Positions 12,570 to 24,261 of a DNA stretch of 64,000 nt are shown one piece after another. Under the pieces are notes generated by a model. It saw only the letters and a program-made list of their open reading frames with translations. It ran no database searches and was not told the origin of the DNA. The stretch is taken from the NCBI GenBank assembly GCA_930367215.1, contig OV884056.1:230135127-230199126 (forward strand), in the 5' to 3' direction. The stretch comes from Pollenia angustigena. Its lineage: Eukaryota > Arthropoda > Insecta > Diptera > Polleniidae. Position 1 is the first letter of the stretch, and every line of letters begins with the position of its first letter. Both the position numbers and the translations under genes were made by a program.

Positions 12570-14738
12570 TAGTACCTTTTAACTTTATCAATCTATTTTA
12601 TATTTCACTTGACAATTATTGTAGAAAAACTCATTTATAAAAATATACCTGATACCCTCGAAATTGTCTTAAGCTGTCTCTAATACTTCCAAAAGACAGG
12701 CTATTGAGTGCTTAAACTCTTCTCAAATCTCATATATTTTAAACGTCAAATATTTAGTACAAATTTTCTTTCTGCACTATTAATAGCTCTTAAATTATTC
12801 ACAAAATAATAGCCATAATGAAGTAAACTTCATTTCTGCAATTCATATGAACTTAAAAGTATACGTTACTGTCAATTCAAATAATACATTTCATAAAATA
12901 AAATCTATCAAGTTAAAATTTAATGCGAAATACTCACATTATAATTTCCCTAATTACCAAAACCGTTATTGCTGCAGCTACAATAAAAAAAAATCGATAA
13001 ATTATTGCTTTTTTTTTTTTTTTTCCATGTAGTTGTTCAAGTGCTTTTAAAATAAAACCAGGGCATAACTATGGGCGAAGAGACAGACAACTTAAGGAAT
13101 TGCCGGGTTTAATCTAAAGGAAAGCATTTCTTTAATAAAGCAGTATTTTACTGTGTATTTGGTTAGAAGTTTTTAAAGTATCTTGCCTAGCGAACGTTCC
13201 CTGGCTTATAGATTGTGGTTACCTTGGTAACGGGTTGTTTTGTTTTTGTTTACACACCAATACAAATAAAAACAAACTCAACGTAAAATTACTAAGTAAA
13301 ATTTATTTAAAACTATTTATATTAATTTTTGTTGTAAAAATAGTATTAAAAATTTGCGCTACTATCTAGACTAATATTGTAAAGCTGACAAGTTTGTATG
13401 TTTATATGTTTGTAGGAGGTAATCTCCGCAACTGCCGGTTCAACCTTAAAATTTTTCAATGAAATGACGAATGGAACCTTCTAATGGATATAGGCTATTT
13501 AAGTTTTTTCTTAAGAACTTACGATAGGAGCCAGGGACGCTAAGCCTTCCATACTTAGAAAATATTTAATATCGATTTAGAAGAGATCTATTAAAGTGTG
13601 AGTGCGCTGTTTACCATCCATTCCGCCTCCACTGACAGCGAAAGTGACTTCTGCGTTTGTTACGCTTTATCGGCTTAGTGGATGAACCGATATTCATACA
13701 GTAGAACGCACAGGTTTTTTCTGTGAACCTTGGACCTGTTATAGTTTGTCAAAAATAACCTCTAGGCGGGTAACGCCGCGCCGCGGGCATGGTTACTTTT
13801 ACAATATAATGAGGATTGGATCAGAAAACGACACTTAAGGAAAAGCTGAAATTTTATGCCTTTTGTTTCTGCCACGTTGGTTTCTGCGGTTTATTAAACA
13901 AGTTATCTCAAAAACTTTAAAAAGCTGCAAAGCTTTATTGCCGTTCTTGGAGCAAAGTATACGATTGTTAATTTTAAGGTCTTTATTATATTTTTTATTG
14001 AGCTTTTTATAGCAAATGATCGGAAAAGTCTTTAAAAATATCAAACTTTATTTATTGTAATATCTCCTTAATATCTTGAAGCAACTTCTTATTTTCAAAG
14101 AAGTTTCAATCTAATTGATTAAGATCGAAGTTACTTTCTTAGATAAAACCTTAAAAATCTTACCTTGCTATCGTTTTTTTCGAAATTCTTCTACATATTT
14201 TTCGTAATCTTTTAAAAAGCTTAACAACCACCCTCATTTAATTAACGTTAAAAGAAACATTATAAACATTATTGAAAAGTCGTAAAAACAAAAGGTATTT
14301 CTTCCAATTATTTTCATTGTTTTCTTGGCTAATTTTTATTGAAAGGAGTGTCCGTTGATGGTATTGGATATTTACCTTTTATCCTTCAGTATACGACCAC
14401 GACTTTTCTTCAAGAAACCATTTTTAAATTCTTAATAAATTTTTAATGAATGAAATTTAGTTTTTCTTGTTGCCTCTTCAAAAGTTAACGAGTTAAAAAG
14501 GATTTTACAAAATAATTTTTAGTTATTTTTATTTAGAATTTATAACAAATAACACGGAGAAAATTGGCCGAAAAATCTTATTAAATTAAAATTCTTAAAA
14601 AGTGCTTTCAAATTAACAATTATTCTTTTTAAAGTTTGAAAAATTTGCCATCAAAATTTCCGAATTTCTTACAGAAATTAGTAAAAAAATGAAAGGTGCA
14701 GTTAAACAGTAAACAAATAGTTTGTGTTAATTTTAAGA
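12570..14738. other. Noncoding DNA between mariner copy D and the neprilysin-like gene
   Basis: No gene recognised. Around 13385-13560 the sequence (GTTTGTATGTTT..., AATCTCCGCAACTGCCGG) has the look of an old dispersed insect repeat. 13765-13795 is a short GC-rich patch (AACGCCGCGCCGCGGGC). Neither can be assigned to a family. Confidence 0.5.
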
Positions 14739-14744
14739 TTTATT
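14739..14744 (-). terminator. Candidate polyadenylation signal AATAAA
   Basis: AATAAA on the - strand, 12 nt after the TAA stop (14758-14756) of the neprilysin-like gene. Position and sequence fit, but such hexamers are common in AT-rich DNA. Confidence 0.45.
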
Positions 14745-14755
14745 TTGCTTAAAAA

Positions 14756-15687
14756 TTAATTTTCTTTTAAAACCAAACATTTGTTAGTGTTATATAAACT
14801 ATCTTGTGTTTGACATTTAAAAGTCTGTTGAAATTGTTTGGTTTGTTTGAGGGCAGTGTGTATGAATTGTCTTCTTTGTTCGTTCGGATGTAAATGACAA
14901 TCCAACAAATTGGTGGCCACAAAATAAAGTTTCTCCATGGACAGCTGCAAACGCCCTGCTTTCAGCAATGTATTTAACTTTTGCACAAACTCCGCATCCT
15001 GTTGCAGCCACAACTGATAAGTTTCCCAAGATTGTTTCTGAGCCAAAACCTTTAGCAATAAATTATTTAAATTATAGTTCCTCGATTGTATTGATTGCTG
15101 TTTTTGCAAACATTTATCGAATAATTCAAATTGTCTATCAGAATCGGTACTTCTCCAAGCGCCAGGAGTATCATAAACTCCTCCTATCATTACCTCGGAG
15201 AAATATTCGCCTAGCATAATATAATTTAAGGGAGTTGTTAAATTATGTTGCTGTTGCATTAAACTGTTAAGGGTTAGGAATATTTTCATGAATCCTTTAG
15301 CACTTTCGGCCACTTGCAAGCCACCATTAGAGATTGAATTCGTGCTACCTATATCCGTTTTCATTTGTTGGGCCTTAAACCTTTGTACCTTTTCCAGATT
15401 ACGGTAAAAGTTGCGTTTTGTTATTGTGAGAGACTGATAATCATTGTCAAGTTTGGCATCTCCATTTAATGTTAAATGCATAATACGTTCTAAAAAAAGT
15501 TTGGAATTTTGCTTTGTTATTTCATCTATCCAGGCTGTATTTGATAAAAGTTGTTCATATTGTTGTCCCAGTTCGGAATACATTTGGGCCATTTGCACTT
15601 TGTCAATGCCGGTCCGCTCGACCACATGTTGGTATACTGGAGCCAAATAAGTTTCAGTAAGTTTTTTGCAGTCATCAGGAGTTTTGT
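14756..15687 (-). CDS. Neprilysin-like (M13) protein, exon 2 of 2, C-terminal half
   Basis: Exon 2 starts after an AG acceptor (TTTTTTTAAG, ending at 15688) and completes a split Asp codon from exon 1. It gives residues 323-632 and ends at TAA. The exon begins DKTPDDCKKLTETY and keeps the family's C-terminal pattern FxC...NxxKC (Cys614 and Cys626), which corresponds to the conserved FxC..G..MNP..KC end of M13 proteins. The region that should hold the zinc motifs (VxGHExxH, then ExxxD) reads as NYIMLGEYFSEVM at about 477-489. No HExxH and no ExxxD glutamate can be found. The predicted protein is therefore probably catalytically inactive. An N-glycosylation motif NLTT is present. The exon is intact, with no frameshift, which argues for a maintained protein rather than a decaying pseudogene. 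Confidence 0.85.
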
Positions 15688-16477
15688 CTTAAAAAAAGAA
15701 AATTAAAAATAAGTAGGAAATATTCTTAAAAAGATTGACTTATTTTACAGCAGTTACAAAATTCATATTTATGTGCAGTTTTCACAATACAAATGATCAA
15801 ACGTGTAGTTAATTTTACACGAAACCCACCCACTGGGTCCTTTTTATATAAAATGTACTACAGTTCAATCACTGGTATTGTGAAAACAGCACATTTAAAC
15901 CAATATTATTCAAACAAAAATTCTGCACATATAAGACGCTTTTATATCTTGTAATCTTAGGCAGAACGCATCTATTTTTATTATTAAATCGGTTCGGTAA
16001 ACAATTAAATTGAAAAATTAATTAATTAAAAATTAACTTAAACTTAAAGCAAACTTTGCTAAATAAAAATGGCAAAAGAATTACTAAATTTACTTTTTTA
16101 TGGCTAAAGAAGATGGAAAATGGCTAAAGAAAAATCATCACTGGGCTTAATTGACAAAAATGCTTATTAACGGAATCTATACACTATTTCTCATTTTAAA
16201 TTTTTCAACAATTAAAGCATTAATCAAAAAAAAAAAAACATATTTAATTAAAAATTTTATCAAGTCAATTAAAAATTTAATCAAGTTAATAAAAAGTTTA
16301 ATCAAGTGAATTTAACGTTTCATCAAGTGAATTAAACTTTTAATCAAGTGTATTAAACATGTGTATTAGTTTGTTTACTGGTGCAAATGTAGTTAACTTT
16401 TTTTATAATTAATATCACAAATTTTTTAATTGAAGTCAATTTTTATTTTTCTCTGTGTACTTTTCTCTTTTACTTAC
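15688..16477 (-). other. Intron of the neprilysin-like gene
   Basis: The donor on the - strand is GG|GTAAGT (GT at 16477-16476) and the acceptor is AAG ending at 15688. The length is 790 bp. Phase is preserved: exon 1 ends one base into a codon and exon 2 supplies two. The interior is AT-rich and includes short tandem repeats at 16243-16370 and an element-like end near the donor. Confidence 0.85.
16243..16370. repeat. Short tandem repeats (about 22 bp) of ATTAAA...TTTAATCAAGTG
   Basis: Five or six imperfect copies of a unit with TTAAAAATTTTATCAAGT. A related segment occurs at 52792-52880 next to ACACAGAAAAAAATTTTGC. Together with TTTTTCTCTGTGTAC at 16445-16460, this suggests a small repeat element with CACAGA-type ends inserted in the intron. 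Confidence 0.5.
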
Positions 16478-17444
16478 CCATTAAATAATCAATCCACAGC
16501 CAGTTCAAAAACCTTGTCAAAGTAGTTCCCTGCAACAGCTCAAAGTATTGGATCAATTTTGGCATTTCTCTAACAATAACCAGATCAGTTGGTTTCAAAG
16601 GTTTGCCCATGACTTTGCGAAAATAAGCATCCCAGTCCAAGGGGTATACAGAACCAAAACTTAACAGCTTAAAGTCAGCATACGAATACTCTCTCACTCT
16701 ATCCTGTTCACTCACAGTAATCTTCATAATTTCTCTTGAATTACGCTCAAAATTTAAAATTTCCAAAGCAACCAAACGTGCCCGACCAGCATCAACCTCG
16801 CACAAATGCATGATCTCACCGGAAAGTTGCTCAAATTTGCGTAGAGTAAAACGCAAGTTATCATCAGGTTCTATTTGTACAACTCTTTTATTGGAAATTA
16901 ATTCGATTTTGGTGTTGAAAAAATAGGTTATGCCTGCCTCATGAAATATACTTAAAACCTGCAGCCAAGTCATATTGCGTCTTTTCCGCAGCATAGACAA
17001 GGAGTCATCAATGGCCGGCCAGCCTCCTACAGAGCGGTACATTAAGGTGGACTTTAATTGTTCCATTGAACGTGCATTTTGGCAGGCATCATAAAAATGT
17101 TTAAGTTTTAGTTCGGAATCCAATAGTTCCTCATTGTTGCTGCTTTCCATAAACTTGTTAAATTTTAATTGTTCCTGCTGCAATAAACGATCATATTTGG
17201 CCTGGTTGCTGGTATTCAAAGAGCGCGAACAAACATAACCGAAGAAGTCATCACAGGGATTCTTTGAAGCATCCAGCCAGGATTCTAGCTCATAGGAAAA
17301 TCTCAAAATGTCATGCTCTATGGAAACTTTATCCAGCGTCGCTGCAAAACAGCTGTTGCCTAAAAGTGCTGTACAGAGTAGTGCTGCACATGTCATCGTT
17401 GTTGTTATCATTATTGTTGGAAAGGACGAAATTGGCTTTAACAT
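16478..17444 (-). CDS. Neprilysin-like (M13) protein, exon 1 of 2, signal peptide and N-terminal domain
   Basis: This exon encodes residues 1-322 of a 632-residue protein. Residues 1-34 look like a cleavable signal peptide, with a hydrophobic core CAALLCTALLG and likely cleavage after CFA. The product is thus probably secreted, not a type II membrane protein as in classical neprilysins. NPCDDFFGYVC (62-72) is the highly conserved start of the M13 ectodomain, and LKHFYDAC further on matches the next conserved Cys block. An NMTW glycosylation motif is visible. The total length is short against the usual 700-780 residues. Active M13 enzymes are zinc metallopeptidases cleaving small peptides, but the zinc site is missing in exon 2. 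Insect genomes carry many neprilysin-like paralogues, some without catalytic residues. The gene runs antisense to cpx and appears to lie within one of its large introns. Confidence 0.88.
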
Positions 17445-19104
17445 AAGATTTCTTTTCCTTCTCCTTGCTGCTTAGTTTTGAATATTTTTTAATATAACTA
17501 AGCTACAAAAAGCCTGTAGAATATTGTGGTTTTTTAAAACGTTAAAAAAAATTATGTCCTTGGGTTCTAATGCTCTAAATATACAAATAGCTTAACACAG
17601 TGGCACCACTCTCTAAAAAAAACTTGAGATCGTTTAATTTAACAAGAAAATCCAATATTTCATTTAACTTTATTTGTAAAAGATGCTAGCATAACTTAAC
17701 ACTTTTGGAACAAAACTACAACTAACATAAACATTTCAGTGGAAATAAAAAAACCCCAACAAATCCCTTTTTAATATTCTCCCTTCATTCTTGCCTTCTC
17801 TTTCGTAAACTTGTAATAAAGCTTTTTATTTGCATTTGTATGAGTTTGTGTATGTTTATAAAAATGTTGTTTGCCCTTTGTTGCGTTAATTTTCAATTAA
17901 AACAAATTTTTTTATTGTTTCGTGTCGGTTTAACTTCGCCCCGCTATTTTCAACACATCCGGTTTTCCAACCTTGCATTTAATTAAATTTTGTTACAAGA
18001 AACAAAAAACCCTTTTAACTGGTACGTTTTCTTTTTACGCTATTCGCTACAATTCTACCTTCATTTAATTTAATTTATTTTTTATATTTTTGTGGCTTTT
18101 TTCATTCGTTTCTTTATATTCATTGCTTTTTTCTTTCTTTCTTCTGTATTGAAATTCAAATGAGTTTTTTTCTTATTTTTTGTTTTTGTGAACTTTCTGG
18201 TGTTTTGAAATTTTGCTATAATCTCTAGCTAATGCTTAATCTAAACTGCCACAGAGAATTTCAATTTTAAAACCATGTACATAGTTCTGTGGATACTTTT
18301 GAATTTGCTATAAAGCAACCACAACAACTACAATAGCAATACATAGAAGAACTTAATAAACGAACGAACACAAAACGATGTGAAATACTATAGATAAGCA
18401 AGGGTTAAGGTCAATTATGTTAAACTGATCGAAATAGAATGAATATTTTTAATAAAATAGAATTGTGCAAGTTTGGTATGAAAATAAAACAAATAATTGA
18501 ATCGACAATAAATTGTGAAGGAAATAAACAACTTAAGCAAAACTTTTTCTAAAAGATAAATAACTCTGCATTAAAGACTAAACAAATTAAATCAATATTA
18601 AACTCAAAATATGCAGCGTAATAGAAATATTTTCTAATTAAAAAGTATATGTTGATGAAGATGTAGAACGAAATTCTACTTTAGCACAAAAGTCTTCAAT
18701 ATTATTACAAAATAAATAAAATTGCTATAATAACCTTCACCGTGAGTTCGAATATTTCAGGAGTTAACTTTATATGGGATCTTTTAAGGTCTATACCAAA
18801 AAGTCGTACAAAACTTAATTTGACCTAATTTTAATAATATATTATGATTAGTTTCAGAACTACTATCAGGCATATAATAGTGATTTTATATTGGACCTAT
18901 TCTAAATTATGTATCGTTCATCACAAAATTCTGAAGATGGATTTCTAGTATAAAAAAGACCCAAGTTTGTTCAAATTTTAATACAATTTATTTTTATCAT
19001 GTTATGCTTCTTAAGTCAAAGAATATAAATATATTATAGACTCTAATAACTATATGTTTTGTCATTTAATTTTAACGCTTTTAATAATTTATCATATGAT
19101 AATA
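17445..19104. other. Upstream region of the neprilysin-like gene, noncoding
   Basis: AT-rich, with no recognised gene or element. It presumably contains the promoter and 5' UTR of the - strand neprilysin-like gene, but no TATA box or initiator can be picked out reliably. Confidence 0.5.
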
Positions 19105-20021
19105 ATGGGTGATTTTTTAAGAGCTATAGGAAATTTAAAAAAAACGCATAAAATTCAGAAAAATGCTTGAAATCTTTAATTGAATCGATAGTTCGGTCCA
19201 TATAATTTAATATGCAAATGTTGACCGTGGCTGCGCCTCAAATGGTCCAACCGTTTAGTCCAATTTTGGCATACTCTTTCCAACATTTCGACCGGTATCT
19301 CATGAATAAATGCTTCAATGTTGTCTTCCAATGCGTCAATTGAATCGGGCATGTGTGTATAGACATGAGCTTTAACATAGCCCCTCAAAAAATAGTCTAA
19401 AGGCGTTAAATCGCACGATCTAGGCGGCCAATTGACCGGTCCCGAACGTGAAATAAAATGTTCACCGTACTCGCCTCTCAATAACTCCATTGTTAAGCAT
19501 GCTGTGTGGCCTGTGGCACCGTCTTGTTGAAACCACATGACATGCAAGTCATTTTGCATTTTGGGCAAAAAAAGTTGGATATCATCTCACGGTAGCGCTC
19601 AACATTTACAGTTACGTTACGATTCGCATCATCGTTGAAGAAGTACGGTTCAATGATGCCACCGGCCCATAAACCGCACCAAACTTTGACTTTTTCTAGA
19701 TGTATTGGTAGCTCTTGCAATGCATCTGGCTGATCTGCACTCCACAATCGACAATTCTGCTTATTAACGTACCGAATAGCCGCTTCTGTGGGTCGATTAA
19801 TCTGATCATAAAATGGAAGAAGCGCGCGATGAACTTTCTTAACAGAGCACGCATTTTGATAATAAAATTCAATAATTTGCAAGTCTTGTTTGTTTTTAAC
19901 ACGATTAATGGTTAAATTATAAACCAAACTGAAGATCTTTGACAGTGAAACAAAACACGAAACGGGCGTCAGCTGTTTAAACTAGTGTTGCCAAAAAGAT
20001 AATAGCTAAAAATTCACCCGA
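19105..20021 (-). mobile_element. Deleted mariner-type transposon with TA target site (copy E)
   Basis: Same family as 11635-12569. TA flanks at 19103-19104 and 20022-20023, with terminal repeats GGGTGATTTTTTAAGAGCTAT on the left and GGGTGAATTTTTAGCTAT (reversed) on the right. The length is 917 bp, shorter than a complete element of about 1.2-1.3 kb. Confidence 0.85.
19176..19927 (-). pseudogene. Mariner-type transposase pseudogene in copy E
   Basis: Two overlapping - strand frames, 19927-19493 and 19568-19176, together give a broken transposase. The N-terminal part reads FYYQNACSVKKVHRALLPFY and then jumps to YVNKQNCRLW, so the helix-turn-helix region and the first catalytic Asp are deleted. 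It continues VWCGLWAGGII and YREMISNFF, followed by a frameshift near 19560-19500. The second frame has MWFQQDGAT (second catalytic Asp) and SCDLTPLDYFLRGYVK (third Asp), with 36 residues between the two Asp residues. It then has LERVCQNWTKR to the end. Mobility in trans is possible if a full copy exists elsewhere, but this copy cannot make an active enzyme. Confidence 0.85.
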
Positions 20022-20264
20022 TATAACAAGCTGTTCACAACAGTGTTTTTTAGCCTAAAATAGTACTTTAATACTTAGCACTTTAGAAAACTTTGTGAAT
20101 TGGCTAAATATTTTTTTGTAAAAATGCTAATTAAAAGAATTTAGCACTTTAAACGAAACCTTGTTAATTAATTTTTTGAATTCCAAGAAAAACTGTGAAA
20201 ACGCATGTGGCGTTGTAAATAAAACTGAGCTGGCGAAATAAAATAAAGTAATTTAACAATGTTT

Positions 20265-20550
20265 CATTTAAATGTGCTAAATTCCCATTTCAAACTATTG
20301 ATAAACTGAAATTTATCGTTGAAGGGATAAGATAATCCTATGCGCATTTCGCTGGTTGTTTAGGCCAGATCGTCAGGAAACTTCATCCAAAGATTTAAGA
20401 AAAACTAAAAATATTATACAAATAAAACTGTTAAGCGAATAACAATTATAAACCTCAGTTTCACTTGTAACAATATCAGAGCTTAAACAAAAACAACAAC
20501 AATAAACAGCAAGTTTATCTTTTCTTCCAGTCCCGACTACAGTTGATTGA
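20265..20550 (+). repeat. Dispersed repeat, partner of 23270-23545 (inverted)
   Basis: Blocks such as TATGCGCATTTCGCTGGTTG and TTAGGCCAGATCGTCAGGAA match the reverse complement of 23460-23520. The match continues through CAAATAAAACTGTTAA and TTTAAACAAAAACA. The two copies share roughly 280 bp with moderate divergence. No coding frame. Confidence 0.65.
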
Positions 20551-20567
20551 TTTTTTGTCAACTGTTA

Positions 20568-21140
20568 AATAGAATATGAAGTCAGAATGCTCAAAAATAG
20601 AACAGATTTTGAAATATTCCCAAATTACCGTTATTTGTGCTGTTGAAAAAGATGATGTCAATTAAATGCAAATACTTCAAAAATTTTAAACGGATTATGT
20701 ATTTAATTTGTTAATGAAAGATAATAAAATTAGTAAAATAACAATGGATTGCTAATGAAGATTGGCCAAGAAATGACAGAGGTACAGGGAACAAAAGTTT
20801 TAACTTCATTGAACATTTTATGATTTCTTGCTATTTTGCTCTTTTCAAGTTATTTTTTTTTTAACCAAAAAAATTACAAATGATAATATTTTATTGCATG
20901 GTGCATTATTTTATTTCAATACAAACATTTTACGCCCAAAAATATTTTCAAAGATACTTTTGTTAAAGTGACATCATCTTTTTAAAAACCATCAATAACT
21001 GTTATTTTGGAATATCCCGAGAACTGTTCAACTTTTGACCATTCTGACTTCACATTCCGATTCAGCGGACAATTTTTTATAAAGCTTTGGTGTCAGATTC
21101 ATTTGGTCACGACTTTGTTGAAAATTTGTGACACAGTGTT
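20568..21140. repeat. Foldback-type dispersed repeat (family also at 48.2, 50.3 and 51.8 kb)
   Basis: The left part (20575-20668, GAATATGAAGTCAGAATG...) is inverse-complementary to the right part (20965-21057, ...CATTCTGACTTCACATTC). The centre (20740-20940) matches 48280-48470 with blocks such as GAAATGACAGAG and TTTATTGCATG. No coding potential. Confidence 0.65.
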
Positions 21141-21957
21141 TATGATTATGGAAAACAAATTATAGTTTTGTTGATTTGTTAAAGGGGCCACCTAATTCGT
21201 TTCAACACACAACATTGTCTTTATTTTTGTATTTAAATAAATAATTAATTTTCTATTAAAAGCTATAAACAGACATAGACAGACAGAGATAAAGATTAAA
21301 TTTGATTAGGAAACTTTTGTGAAGAATTTTAAACAAACACAAATGTTTTGTGATCTTGACCTATTTGCTTAGAAATTATATTCGTTTTATGATGGGGAGA
21401 TAAGAATTTAATGGGCCAAATGCATAGCAAATAAAATCTTATAAAAACTAATGAAATACAACTTGCAAACATTTTAAATAACAAACATTTTTAAAATGTA
21501 TTATTTACTATTACTACTACTATATGAGAATAAGTCCGGCCACCCTTTTGCTTACAAATGTCTTTGGCATTTTAAAAAGTAATTGACATTAATTTAAAAT
21601 TGTTTATAAATCTAATGGCATGTTCATCGATTAACCTACATGTAAAGCAAAAAGAATATTTTATTTTTATAATTTGTTTTAGTTTTAAATGTACGTTATG
21701 CGAACAAATTCTTCGTTCGGAAATATTTGAACAGGCAGTAAATTACGAAATGATAGATACTAATTTGAAATACATGACATACATGCTGATAACAAATAGT
21801 AAAATAAACAAACTAATGGGCCAGATAAGAAACAAACAAAAAATAAATAATAATATAAAATAGATTTTATAATTGAGCATTTATATAAGCTAGTTAAATA
21901 TTTTTTTAAGTTCTAGAAAATTATGCAACGCTACATTTATTCTCAAAAATATTTTCA
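21141..21957. other. AT-rich noncoding DNA
   Basis: No supportable gene or element. The short open frame at 21600-21863 has the composition of random AT-rich sequence. Confidence 0.5.
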
Positions 21958-22380
21958 TTATACCCACATTACAATAGTAAAGAGGGTTTAATGCGTTTGT
22001 GCTGATGATTATTGGTCGAATAATTGTTCATAGACTGTAGTATACCGATAAACTAAGAATCTTTTTTTAAACCGATCTTACGATTTAAAGCTTGTACGCA
22101 TTGAACAGGTGAGATAGTTTGATGTCGCAAGGACCCGACAAGAATTTACCTTAAATTTCACATACGCCGCATAAAAGCGTTTTTTCTGTAATAGAATCTT
22201 TGTGACCATAAACCATCGGATTATGTTGGCGATTAAACTAAATTTCGAAATTTGTTTTATTACAATTAAAATCATCTTATCAAAATTATACTCGGCGCAA
22301 AGAACTTTTGCATGAATCTCAGCCGCATAACCTAATTTGGTTCCGATGGGACCCTGATTACACCCATGGGCCCCAAAAAA
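21958..22380 (+). repeat. Dispersed dipteran repeat, degraded copy
   Basis: It starts TTATACCCACATTACAATAGTAAAGAGGGTTTAATGCGTTTGTGCTGATG. That is the inverse of the right end of 30913-31905 with few changes, and is followed by a weakly matching GTATACCGAT...AGAATC core. It appears to be an older copy of the same repeat. Confidence 0.55.
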
Positions 22381-23136
22381 GGTACACTCTCAAACATTTC
22401 TCTTTAAATTATGTAAGCTTGGCTATCGGGATTGACCGACTACACTTTCTTACTTATTTTAAAATTATTTTTCTTACCAATTAAATAAAATTATTTTAAA
22501 TGTAGATGTTTTTTCAAATGAACTCATGCATTAAGTTCCTTTTTTGTTTTTCCCTAGACACCCAAAAGCAATTATTTTCTCCTTCTTCTACTTTTAAAAT
22601 TCTTAATACTTCGTTTTTCATTTTTAATGACTTTTAATGTTAGCAACACATCTTAATATGTCAACCCAGTTTATTTAATTTTTTTTTTGTTCTTTAACTG
22701 CAAGGACCCATAGCATGTTTGCCTTTTGAATAAATTCTACAATTTTTCTTTCAAGTCTTATTTATAAAAAAATACCTTTAATTTTGTAAAGCATTTTGAA
22801 TGAAATACAAAAAATATACAGAAGTTTAGTTAAAAATTTCTTATAAACTGCGTAGCATGTGTAGTATTATATAATTTTTTTGTTTGTTTTTAATTTAAAA
22901 AAAGGGTAAATAAGAGATTAGAAATATAATTGTAGGAATGCTAAAGGAAAGTTTGTGAACCCAAAAGTATGCAATAGTACACTTAAGAACTAATTTAATG
23001 TAATTTTCTGTAGAAATCGTTAGTGGTTTTCTTTAGTGTTGGAAAGAAAATGGGAAAAAAATATATAAGAAATGTTTTTAAAACCAAAAATATTCTATGA
23101 ACAAAATAATTTTTGGGAATACAAAATTTTAATTTT
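22381..23136. other. AT-rich noncoding DNA
   Basis: No gene, RNA or element terminus recognised. Confidence 0.5.
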
Positions 23137-23592
23137 AAAAGATTTTGTTATTCGTGCTTAATTCCCAGTTTTTATTCTTATAAAATTAACTGGCAGTGCA
23201 CGGCCTGAAAAAAAATTTGTTTTTGTTTTCATTTTGTTTTTTTTTTTAAACCTTCTTACAACTACATTTAATGTTGGGAGAATTCCAATCAATTGTAGTG
23301 GCGAATGTAAGATGAGATAAACTCACTGTTTGTTGTTGATGTTTTTGTTTAAACTTTGATACTGTTACAAGTAGAACTGTTGCTTATAAGTCTTATACGT
23401 TTAACAGTTTTATTTGGTTTAATATCTTTAGTTTTTCTAAAATCTTTATGGATGAAGCTTCCTGATGATCTGGCCTAAGCAACCAGTGAAATGCGCATAG
23501 AAATAGCTTATCCCATCAACAATAAATTTCAAGTGGTTTTTATCAAGAATAAAAACTGGGAATTAAGCACGAATAACAAAATATTTTAAAAA
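23137..23592. mobile_element. Foldback element with 43-bp arms
   Basis: Bases 23137-23179 and 23550-23592 are inverse complements over 43 bp with one mismatch (core TTATTCGTGCTTAATTCCCA). The interior contains the 280-bp segment shared with 20265-20550. This copy appears complete, whereas the 20.3 kb copy has lost its ends. Confidence 0.75.
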
Positions 23593-23893
23593 TATTCTAC
23601 GAACTTTTTTAATTTGCTTTTGTGATGAAATTTTCCTTAAAGTTTGCTGTGGTATAGTTAAAGAAATATTTATAGGTAGTTTTGCAACAAAAAGTTTAAA
23701 ACCCAATTTTAGAGTGATAATTAGTGATAATCATTTATTATTATAATTCGTGTGTGCCGAATCTTTAACCATAGAACGCCATACCTCGGCAAATCGACGA
23801 CGCATGTTTTTATTTTGTATTCTTTTTAAGCTGATTTTTCAAATGGCGACAGCCGTTGATATACTCTTGATGTGTGCGCATGTATAGCTGGGG

Positions 23894-24120
23894 CCTAATT
23901 ACCGCATTCGATATCGAGCAAAATTTTTTATTTTGGTATCATGGCTCTCGATATCTAATGAAATGTATCGTAATTTGAGATGATAGCATTCGATATCGAG
24001 TAACCAAAGACATTTAATCTCTCGAGTTTTTATTCGATACGTCAGTGTCTATCGTATGCAGAAAAATACGATAGTTAACTCGATACGATAGATTACTCGA
24101 TATCGAATGCGGTAATAAGG
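23894..24120. mobile_element. 227-bp MITE with 26-bp termini rich in TCGATATCGA
   Basis: The left end CCTAATTACCGCATTCGATA and the right end (reversed) CCTTATTACCGCATTCGATA differ at one base and continue through TCGAG. The interior repeats CGATAT/CGATAC motifs. No coding frame and no clear target duplication. Confidence 0.8.
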
Positions 24121-24261
24121 TCCGAAGCGACGAAGTATGATGTTTATGTAACTTTTACTATAAATTTCCAATGTATACTTTATCATTTAGTATTTCTTAG
24201 GCTCTGTGTTTTTAATTTAATAGAAAATAAAGCAGTTTTGACCGATAAAGGATTATCTGTA

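Noticed and set aside
14968..15219. + strand open frame within the neprilysin-like exon
   Set aside because: It is antisense to a well-supported coding exon.
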